From Clostridium sp. (GTDB taxonomy: Bacteria; Bacillota; Clostridia; Lachnospirales; Lachnospiraceae), in assembly GCA_004554205.1 (NCBI GenBank), contig SFNH01000032.1, positions 1 to 23,952 of the forward strand: DNA of 23,952 bases, read 5' to 3'. This document shows, piece after piece, positions 7,236 through 14,257 of the stretch (positions are counted from its first letter, which is position 1; the number at the start of each line of letters is the position of its first letter). The translations under genes and the position numbers were made by a program. The notes under the pieces were generated by a model. It saw only the letters and a list, made by a program, of their open reading frames with translations. It ran no database searches and was not told the origin of the DNA.

Positions 7236-7255
7236 TCCTACGCTGAACTGTTACG
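7236..7255 (-). repeat. Repeat end fused to the 3' end of era
   Basis: On the minus strand these 20 bp are identical to the left end of the full repeat (plus strand 6381-6400), starting CGTAACAGTTCAG. They encode the final residues R-N-S-S-A and the TAG stop of Era. The two copies are inverted with respect to each other and bracket recO. Confidence 0.8.
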
Positions 7256-8149
7256 ATCATATCCATAGTTTTTCATAAGCGCCTCGCTCTCGCGCCACTC
7301 CCTTCGCACCTTCACCCAGAGCTGCAGGTTGACCTTCGTCTCCATCATACTCTCAAGCTCGAGACGGGCCGCGGAACCGATGCGCTTTAACATGCCCCCG
7401 CCCTTCCCGATGATGATGCCCTTGTGGGAATCACGCTCGCACACGATCGTCGCCTCTATATCCATGATCCCGTTTTTCCGCTCCGTCATTTTCTCAATCG
7501 TGACCGCAATGCCATGGGGGATCTCTTCATTTAAAAGCCGCAGCGCCTTCTCCCGTATCAGCTCCGCCGCGATCTGGCGCATGGGCTGGTCTGTCACCGT
7601 ATCTTCATCGTAAAACTGCGGCCCGCAGGGCAGATACTTAAAAATCTGCTCAAGCAGGCAGTCGGTGTTTTTATCCCTAAGCGCCGACACCGGCACGATT
7701 TCCGCAAAGCTCAAAATATCCTTGTAGGCGCTTATGAAGGTCAGGATATCCTCCTGGTTCTTCACCGTATCGGTCTTGTTGATCACCAGGATCACCGGCA
7801 TCTTTACCGCCTTAAGCTGCTGTGCGATGTGGCGCTCCCCCGCGCCGATGAAGGTGGTCGGCTCAACCAGCCAGAGGATTACATCCACCTCCTTTAAGGT
7901 ATGCTCCGCCACATTCACCATATACTCGCCCAGCTTATTTTTCGCCTTGTGGATTCCCGGCGTGTCTAAGAAAATGATCTGCCCCCGCTCGTCCGTATAC
8001 ACCGTCTGAATCCGGTTTCGCGTCGTCTGCGGCTTATCCGAGGTGATGGCGATCTTCTGCCCGATCAGGTGGTTCATCAATGTGGACTTCCCCACATTCG
8101 GGCGGCCGATCAGCGTCACAAAGCCGGATTTCTTCTGATTGTCCTGCAT
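7238..8149 (-). CDS. era: GTPase Era
   Basis: Era is a GTPase that binds 16S rRNA near its 3' end and assists 30S assembly. The 303-residue protein has all the expected parts: G1 GRPNVGKST (15-23), switch region TTRNRI, G3 DTPG (62-65), G4 NKTD (124-127), G5 near SALRDKN, and a C-terminal KH domain with IIGKGGGMLKRIG. The ATG at 8149 lies just 3 bp past the upstream peptidase stop, and GAGAGGA overlaps that stop, so translation is probably coupled. The last five codons and stop match the interspersed repeat end. The native protein likely ended near ...NYGYD, so the tail looks acquired. Confidence 0.97.
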   Translation of the reverse strand: MQDNQKKSGFVTLIGRPNVGKSTLMNHLIGQKIAITSDKPQTTRNRIQTVYTDERGQIIFLDTPGIHKAKNKLGEYMVNVAEHTLKEVDVILWLVEPTTFIGAGERHIAQQLKAVKMPVILVINKTDTVKNQEDILTFISAYKDILSFAEIVPVSALRDKNTDCLLEQIFKYLPCGPQFYDEDTVTDQPMRQIAAELIREKALRLLNEEIPHGIAVTIEKMTERKNGIMDIEATIVCERDSHKGIIIGKGGGMLKRIGSAARLELESMMETKVNLQLWVKVRREWRESEALMKNYGYDRNSSA

Positions 8150-8152
8150 ATT

Positions 8153-11086
8153 CTATCCTCTCGTAAGATTTTTCACCTCGCCGAACATGGCGCGGTTTGC
8201 CTCAATCTTCTCCTCGTTCCCGACCACGCAGATGCTCCCGGCATCAAGCACTTCACGCACCAGATCGGCAAGAGAACGGATGTTCTCCTTTGTAGCGCCA
8301 AGCACGTCGTCGCGCTCCCTCTGCATCATCCTCTCCGACACGCGCGAGAGATACGCCGACAGCCCCCTGCTTCCCTTCGCGGCCGGGGTGAGCGGCGCGT
8401 CCATGCCGCTTATCGCGCCGATGACATATTTTGTCATATCCCGCTCATCCGGGTCAAACTGGTACAGATACTCCAGGATGCCGTCATAAATTTCATTCGT
8501 CTCCGCGATATTCGGATCGCGGTAGGAGACCAGATACGTATCTCCACAGCGCCCGAAGCCGCTCATACAGCCGTATGCTCCACCCTTCACGCGGATATTC
8601 AGCCACAGATAGTCGTAATTTAAGATTACCTGGAGGATCTTGAGCTCCCCCCTGTACAGATAACCGGCCTTCCGGAAATTGCCGCACCGCGCCACATAGT
8701 TCACCTTAGACGAGGTCTTTAAGCCCTCGTTGCGGTTTGCGACCGGGTGCGTGAACGGGTAACGTTTCCCGCTCCCCTCGGGCAGCTTGCCCGTAAGGGC
8801 TTTAAGCGCCTCCGGCAGCTTCTCATAGCCCGCATCGTCCGCCGTGTAGTTCACGAGCATATTCGCGCGGGTAAAGAGCTTTCCGCAAACCTCCTGCAAT
8901 TTGGCGATAATCGTCTTTTTCTCCGCCTCATACTCCTTTGCGATATGCTCCAGAAAATGATAATACGACGTGCCGCCCGTCATCTCATTGTAATATGCCG
9001 TTGCGGAGAAATAGGAGGTCGCGCGTGAGACCGCCGTGGAATGCCCGGCATTCTCAAGCTTCATCCTGGCGCGGGAGCAGGTCTCCCGTATCACCTCGCC
9101 CAGCCGCTTCTCGTCCGTGAGTACGGAGTGGTTTAATATTTCCTCAAGAATAGAAAAACCAAAGTCCAGCTTATCATACAGCACGCGCACGCTCGCCACG
9201 AAGGCTCCCGTAAACCGCTCTACGTATTCAACATCCGCAAAGGAATTCACGGAGAACTCCACGCCGCCGCTGTTTAGGTGGATCTCACTTGTCAGATCCG
9301 AATAACTGTAATGCTCCGTATCCACATTTCCGAGCACAGACTTAAGAAGCCCCACATAATACAGATCCTCCTGCGGGATCACGTCGGTCGTAAACAGCAC
9401 CTTCAAGTAGCCGATACCCGACGTAAAGAAATTGTGGTGGAGCACCTTCACCCCGTCCTCGGTTCTCTCCGTCCAGTAAAACTTCTCCGCCTGCCTCTCG
9501 ATATCCTCCCGCCTGAGCATCGGGATCTTCTCAAGATCCTCCGGGGCGGACGGCGTATCCTGGTACTCCTTTAATTCCCTCGTGTCACGCACCAGCTTTT
9601 TGATCTCATCCGGGCTTAGGGAGGCCTTGTAGGCGGCAAGCCTTGACGCGGTCCGCTCATCCTCCTTTGCGGTCAAGTTCCGCTCCGGCGCCAGCACGAT
9701 CACCGCCTCAAACGGATTGTCCAGAAGATACTCCCGGATCAGTTGTTCAAAATACCCCTCATCCACCGCTTTCTTCAGATAATCAAAGGTCTCCTGGTAC
9801 GCAAGGTGCATCATCGGGTCGCCCCCGTAGAGCCAGCTGTCCAGGCTCTGCAGACCGTACATCAGGCCCTTCGGCGCGGAGCCGTAGTCCGCCTCGCGGT
9901 ACTTGAATTCATAGTAATTCATCCCCGCTAAAAGGCTCTTGCGGTTGATCCCCTGATCGGCCAGCCTGCGAAGCGTTCCCTTCACCACCGCCAGGAACTC
10001 CCCCTTCTGCTCCTTGTCCGCATCCTTTGCGACCACGGAGAAGAACGGCTGAAGGATTCCGCTCTCGTATCCGCCCAGGACGTCCTTGCCGATCCCCGCG
10101 TCGATCAGCGCCTGCTTAAGCGGCGCTCCGGGCGCGTCAAGAAGCGTGTACTCCAGGATCTGAAATGCCACATACAGCTTAGGGTCAAGATCCGTCCCGA
10201 CCACCGTATTCACAGAGAGGTAGGAGGCGTCCTTTTCCTGCTCCCCGTCCGTGACAGAATAAGAAACCTCACGCTCCACCGGCGCGTCAAACGCCCTCTG
10301 CTCCCGTATCCGGGAATCCACCGGGTGCTCGTCGTAGTGGCATAAATACTCCTGATCCAGCCAGTCGAGCCGCTCCGCCATATCCATGTTGCCGTACAGA
10401 TAGATATAGCTGTTCGAGGGATGGTAATAAGTCCGATGAAAATCAAGGAATTTCCCGTAAGTAAGCTCCGGGATGTCGGACGGGTCTCCGCCTGAATCCT
10501 TCCCGTAGCAGTTATCCGGGAATAATGTCTTCTGCGTCACGGTGTCAAGCAGGCTCTCCGGGGAGGAGTACGCCCCCTTCATCTCATTGTAGACAACGCC
10601 GTTTATGATGAGCGGCGCGTCCTCGCTCTCAAGCTCGTAGTGCCAGCCCTCCTGCCGGAAGATCTTTTCCTCCTTGTAGATATTCGGGTGCAGCACCGCG
10701 TCCATATAGACGTCCATCAGGTTCTTAAAATCCTGATCATTGCAGCTCGCGACCGGATACACCGTCTTATCGGGATACGTCATCGCGTTTAAAAACGTGT
10801 TTAAGGAACCCTTCACCAGCTCCACAAACGGATCCTTTAGCGGGAATTTCTCCGAGCCGCAGAGCACGCTGTGCTCCAGAATGTGAGGCAGACCCGTGCT
10901 GTCGGCCGGCGGCGTGCGAAAGCCGATACAAAACACCTTGTTCTCGTCGTCATTCGACAGAAGGAACAGCCTGGCCTTTGTCCTTTTATGCTCCAGAACG
11001 ATTCCCTCCGACTTAAGCTCCTCGATAAATTTGTGCTCCGTCACACGGTAGGCGCTAAGCTTTTTGATTCTTTCCAGTTGATCCAT
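8153..11086 (-). CDS. Insulinase-family zinc metallopeptidase (M16C, presequence-protease-like)
   Basis: The 977-residue protein is a double-length M16C peptidase, the family of PreP/Cym1 that forms a clamshell and degrades small unfolded peptides. The inverted zinc motif HILEH is at 68-72 (two His ligands and the catalytic Glu71), followed by SVLCGSEKFPLKDPFVEL and the segment LNAMTYPDKTVYPV. The second half carries the inactive partner domains. There is no signal peptide, so it is probably cytoplasmic. The ATG at 11086 is preferred to one at 11122 because AAAGGAGA lies about 8 nt from it. The gene lies between a ydcF-like gene and era in the same unit, and its peptide substrates are unknown. 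Confidence 0.92.
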   Translation of the reverse strand: MDQLERIKKLSAYRVTEHKFIEELKSEGIVLEHKRTKARLFLLSNDDENKVFCIGFRTPPADSTGLPHILEHSVLCGSEKFPLKDPFVELVKGSLNTFLNAMTYPDKTVYPVASCNDQDFKNLMDVYMDAVLHPNIYKEEKIFRQEGWHYELESEDAPLIINGVVYNEMKGAYSSPESLLDTVTQKTLFPDNCYGKDSGGDPSDIPELTYGKFLDFHRTYYHPSNSYIYLYGNMDMAERLDWLDQEYLCHYDEHPVDSRIREQRAFDAPVEREVSYSVTDGEQEKDASYLSVNTVVGTDLDPKLYVAFQILEYTLLDAPGAPLKQALIDAGIGKDVLGGYESGILQPFFSVVAKDADKEQKGEFLAVVKGTLRRLADQGINRKSLLAGMNYYEFKYREADYGSAPKGLMYGLQSLDSWLYGGDPMMHLAYQETFDYLKKAVDEGYFEQLIREYLLDNPFEAVIVLAPERNLTAKEDERTASRLAAYKASLSPDEIKKLVRDTRELKEYQDTPSAPEDLEKIPMLRREDIERQAEKFYWTERTEDGVKVLHHNFFTSGIGYLKVLFTTDVIPQEDLYYVGLLKSVLGNVDTEHYSYSDLTSEIHLNSGGVEFSVNSFADVEYVERFTGAFVASVRVLYDKLDFGFSILEEILNHSVLTDEKRLGEVIRETCSRARMKLENAGHSTAVSRATSYFSATAYYNEMTGGTSYYHFLEHIAKEYEAEKKTIIAKLQEVCGKLFTRANMLVNYTADDAGYEKLPEALKALTGKLPEGSGKRYPFTHPVANRNEGLKTSSKVNYVARCGNFRKAGYLYRGELKILQVILNYDYLWLNIRVKGGAYGCMSGFGRCGDTYLVSYRDPNIAETNEIYDGILEYLYQFDPDERDMTKYVIGAISGMDAPLTPAAKGSRGLSAYLSRVSERMMQRERDDVLGATKENIRSLADLVREVLDAGSICVVGNEEKIEANRAMFGEVKNLTRG

Positions 11087-11131
11087 CCGTTTTTCTCCTT
11101 TTACCACATTTTCCTGTTTCATTCCCTGTGT

Positions 11132-11893
11132 TTACAGGTTCCCCATCAATCGGTCTTTTAACAGGGCAAGACCGTCCCTCAGGCAAAAATGGACGAACAT
11201 CACCCTGTCGGATTCGGCGGCGATCCCGCACACATCCTCAAGCCCCTGCTTTTCGGCGATCAGCCTCGCCCGGTAGAGATGAAAATTGCTCGTGAGAATG
11301 CCGATGCGGGGAGACCTACCCTCCGCCATCCGCTCCACCGTCTGTCTGCTGTAAGCGATGTTCTCCACCGTGCTGTGGGACTGCTCCTCTAAAACAAGCT
11401 TCTCCGCAGAGATCCCTCTCAGAAGCAGATAATCCCGCATCGCCTCCGCCTCCGTGCACGGCTCATCCGCCCCTTTTCCGCCGGACAGCACAAAAACCGT
11501 GTCCGGGTTCTCTGCCGCGTACTCCGCCGCCTTGTCAAGGCGCAATCTCAGGGTCCTGCTTAAGCCCTCTGGCTTCACTCTCGCCCCCAGGACGATAACG
11601 TAGTCAAGATTCGGCTCCGCCGCATCCGGGATACGCCCGAAAATGAGGATCTGCACTACGATCAGGACGATCAGGCCTGACGCGCAGAGCGTCACTAGCG
11701 ACACCGGGAGCCACAGCTTCATCCGCTCCGGATCTCTCTGGTAATACCACACGCCCGCCGCGGCAGCCCCGAAAAATCCGCAGAAAAAAAGCCATAAAGC
11801 CGCAAATGACGTCCCGAAGCCCGCGTAAAGCACGAGAAGCCCGTAATACAAAAGACAGATCACCGCAGCCGCGGCAAAAATCCATGATAGCAT
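11132..11893 (-). CDS. YdcF/SanA-family membrane protein (DUF218)
   Basis: Three hydrophobic segments (about 2-24, 28-50 and 60-84) precede a DUF218 domain. That domain opens with LDYVIVLGARV near 97-106 and continues through VLSGGKG and TEAEAMRDYLLLRGI to E-x-S-x-S-T-x-E-N motifs. Family members such as SanA, ElyC and YdcF are linked to envelope integrity, but the reaction is unsettled, so I name only the family. Length is 253 residues. The ATG at 11893 follows AGGAGG by 8 nt. It follows the U32 gene by 21 bp and precedes the M16C gene by 45 bp, so it is probably in the same transcription unit. Confidence 0.88.
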   Translation of the reverse strand: MLSWIFAAAAVICLLYYGLLVLYAGFGTSFAALWLFFCGFFGAAAAGVWYYQRDPERMKLWLPVSLVTLCASGLIVLIVVQILIFGRIPDAAEPNLDYVIVLGARVKPEGLSRTLRLRLDKAAEYAAENPDTVFVLSGGKGADEPCTEAEAMRDYLLLRGISAEKLVLEEQSHSTVENIAYSRQTVERMAEGRSPRIGILTSNFHLYRARLIAEKQGLEDVCGIAAESDRVMFVHFCLRDGLALLKDRLMGNL

Positions 11894-11914
11894 ATGCCTG
11901 CCTCCTGACCTTTC

Positions 11915-13141
11915 CTACACTTCCCTGCGCCGCAGAATATCATACGGCGAGAGCTCTGTCCCCAGATCCACATAAAGCATCTGCCTTGCGTGGGGAGCGC
12001 TCTCCTTAAAGGCGCCGTTCTCATCCATGATCGCCCTGACCGTGGCTGAGACATTCCGCCCGTCCGGCTTCATGACCTCGATCTGCTCGCCCACGGAAAA
12101 TTTATTCTTCTGCTCGATCAGGCAAAAGCCGTCCGGGCGCACCTCCTCCACTGTGCCGAGGTAAGTGTAATTCTTAAGATAAGTGCTGTTGTCATAGATC
12201 TGGCTGTCGCCGCCCGGCTTCCCGAAATAAAATCCCGTCGTAAAGGGCCTGCAGGTACACTTTCCGATCTCCTCCCGATACCACTCCATATTCGCCCGGT
12301 ACACCTCCGGATCCTTCCGGTAATCGTCGATCGCCCTCCGGTAGGTCCGCGTCACCGCCGCCACATACAGCGCGGTCTTCATGCGCCCCTCGATCTTGAA
12401 GCTGTCAATCCCCGCGTCAATCATCTCCGGGATATGCTCGATCATGCACAGATCCTTAGAATTAAAAATATAAGTCCCCCGCTCATTCTCATAGACCGGC
12501 ATATACTCGCCGGGCCTCGTCTCCTCCGCGATGGAATACTTCCAGCGGCACGGATGCGTGCAGGAGCCCTGATTTGCGTCCCTCCCCGTCAGGAAATTGC
12601 TGAGCAGGCAGCGCCCCGAGTACGAAATGCACATTGCGCCGTGGATAAAGCTCTCGATCTCCATATCCTCCGGTATCCGCTCCCTGATTTCCTTTATCTC
12701 CTTTAAGGAAAGCTCTCTCGCCGACACCACACGCTTAGCCCCGAGCCTGTGCCAGAAAAGGAATGTCCCATAGTTGGTATTGTTCGCCTGCGTGCTGATG
12801 TGGATCTCCATGTCCGGGAGCGCGCGCCTCGCGATCGAAAACACACCCGGATCCGAGATGATAAGCGCATCCGGACGGATATCCTTTAACTCCTCAAAAT
12901 AAGCCTCCACGCCCGGCAGATCGTCATTGTGCGCGAGAATGTTGGCTGTGATATAGACTCTGACGCCCCGGCTGTGCGCAAACGCGATTCCCTCCCTCAT
13001 TTCCTCATCTGTGAAATTTTTTGCCTTTGCGCGCAGCCCGAACGCCTCGCCGCCCAGATACACCGCGTCCGCGCCGTAAACCACGGCAGTCTTTAATGTA
13101 TCAAGGCTGCCCGCCGGTATCAGTAATTCCGTCTCTCTCAT
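11915..13141 (-). CDS. trhP: U32-family tRNA hydroxylase (TrhP/YrrO-like)
   Basis: The 408-residue protein belongs to the 'peptidase U32' family, whose TrhP members hydroxylate uridine-34 of certain tRNAs using prephenate. The barrel starts with ELLIPAGSLDTLKTAVVYGADAVYLGG. Cysteines at 171, 178, 194, 198 and 232 (AMCISYSGRC, GSCTHPC, KDLC) include the likely iron-sulfur ligands known from the UbiU/UbiV relatives. The gene directly follows trmR, as yrrN-yrrO follow yrrM in Bacillus, which supports the tRNA role over a protease. Only one U32 gene is present here, against two in Bacillus. The ATG at 13141 follows AAGGAAG by about 7 nt. Confidence 0.88.
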   Translation of the reverse strand: MRETELLIPAGSLDTLKTAVVYGADAVYLGGEAFGLRAKAKNFTDEEMREGIAFAHSRGVRVYITANILAHNDDLPGVEAYFEELKDIRPDALIISDPGVFSIARRALPDMEIHISTQANNTNYGTFLFWHRLGAKRVVSARELSLKEIKEIRERIPEDMEIESFIHGAMCISYSGRCLLSNFLTGRDANQGSCTHPCRWKYSIAEETRPGEYMPVYENERGTYIFNSKDLCMIEHIPEMIDAGIDSFKIEGRMKTALYVAAVTRTYRRAIDDYRKDPEVYRANMEWYREEIGKCTCRPFTTGFYFGKPGGDSQIYDNSTYLKNYTYLGTVEEVRPDGFCLIEQKNKFSVGEQIEVMKPDGRNVSATVRAIMDENGAFKESAPHARQMLYVDLGTELSPYDILRRREV

Positions 13142-13175
13142 CTTGCTCTTCCTTTTTTATTCATTCCCGCACCGC

Positions 13176-13829
13176 TCATCTCCCGTCAGGCAGACGCACA
13201 CTTACCGCCACACCGTCGCCCACGGGGATAACGCAGGTCTTAAGCTCCTCACTGTGGGTCAGCGCAAACAGGTACTCCCGCATCCGGGCGTGGATCGTGC
13301 GGTTCCTGCGCTCCACCGCAAACCTGGACTCAATGATGTCCCCGTCCTGCAGCACATTGTCGGAAAACAGCACGCCGCCCGGCGCAAGCACCCTTAAAAT
13401 CCGCGGCAGCCACTGGATATACTGTCCCTTCGCCGCATCCATGAAAATAAGGTCAAAGGTTTCCGAGATGGTTTTTAAGACCTCGCCCGCGTCGCCCTCG
13501 ATGAGCGTTATCCTCCCCGCAAGGCCCGCCGTCTCAAAATGCTCCCGCGCCTCATCCGCCCGCGGCTTATATTTTTCAATCGTCGTGATACGGGCGCCCT
13601 CCGGCATGACCTGCGCCATGAGAAGCGCCGAGTATCCCACCGCCGTCCCGACCTCAAGAATCCTCATCGGGCGCAGCGCCGCGATCATCGTCTGCAAAAC
13701 GGAGGCTGTCTCCGGGCGGATGATCGGCACGGAAGCGGCCCGCGCTTCTCGGGCGATCCGGTCACAGAGCTGTCCGTGCCCGCTGCCCAGAGAGTTGATG
13801 TAGTCGGTGACCCGATCCTGCCCCGTCAT
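13176..13829 (-). CDS. trmR: tRNA 5-hydroxyuridine methyltransferase (YrrM-like O-methyltransferase)
   Basis: This SAM-dependent O-methyltransferase is of the catechol-OMT-like family 3. Bacillus TrmR (YrrM) methylates ho5U34 to 5-methoxyuridine in tRNA. The 217-residue protein shows motif I ILEVGTAVGYSALLMAQ (57-73) and the metal-binding Asp131 and Asn158 in FMDAAKGQY and FSDNVLQDGD. Its ATG overlaps the stop of the mltG-like gene by four bases (ATGA), so translation is coupled. It lies 34 bp before the U32 hydroxylase, so the two consecutive enzymes of one wobble modification pathway are adjacent. Specificity is inferred from context and similarity; the family also contains small-molecule methyltransferases. 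Confidence 0.87.
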   Translation of the reverse strand: MTGQDRVTDYINSLGSGHGQLCDRIAREARAASVPIIRPETASVLQTMIAALRPMRILEVGTAVGYSALLMAQVMPEGARITTIEKYKPRADEAREHFETAGLAGRITLIEGDAGEVLKTISETFDLIFMDAAKGQYIQWLPRILRVLAPGGVLFSDNVLQDGDIIESRFAVERRNRTIHARMREYLFALTHSEELKTCVIPVGDGVAVSVRLPDGR

Positions 13830-14227
13830 TTCTCTGTACCGCCTTCCTCATCCTCCTTCTCCTCATTCAGCGTCTGCAGAATCTTCTTTGAGGACATGGA
13901 GGTATTGAGGTTGTAGGTTCCGGGGTGAATCCTGTAATCATAGAATTTCATCTGAACCTGCGCCGCAAGCTCATTCTCGATCAGCCCCGCCTCCTTTAAC
14001 GCCCGGATCGTGTCAGAGGTCCTCTGCCCCTCGGGGACCGTCACCACCTTGTCAGTTCCCGGCGGCGCCTCCACGGAGCTCTCATAAAACAGGGAATGCC
14101 CGAAGGCGTATCCCCCCTTTACGCCCTCCGCCAGCAAAAGAAGCAAAAGCGCGTACAGGATCAGCTTCCCCGAAACCCCGATGATGGTGCCCGTTATCTT
14201 GTTGATGTCTTTCGTGATCTGGCTCAT
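13826..14227 (-). CDS. Short MltG/YceG-like membrane protein lacking the lytic domain
   Basis: The 133-residue protein has a cytoplasmic N-terminus, one membrane segment (about 18-44) and an outside LysM-like module. Its pattern VVTVPEGQRTSDTIRALKEAGLI ... IHPGTYNLNTSMSSKKILQTL matches the N-terminal part of endolytic transglycosylase MltG. The catalytic domain of MltG, with its essential Glu, is absent: the protein ends in an acidic tail soon after this module. It occupies the position of yrrL (mltG) before yrrM in Bacillus. It may be a peptidoglycan-binding or regulatory remnant. The ATG at 14227 follows AGGAGAG by about 7 nt. Confidence 0.82.
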   Translation of the reverse strand: MSQITKDINKITGTIIGVSGKLILYALLLLLLAEGVKGGYAFGHSLFYESSVEAPPGTDKVVTVPEGQRTSDTIRALKEAGLIENELAAQVQMKFYDYRIHPGTYNLNTSMSSKKILQTLNEEKEDEEGGTEK

Positions 14228-14257
14228 TCACTCTCTCCTGCCTTCTTAAAAACTCAA

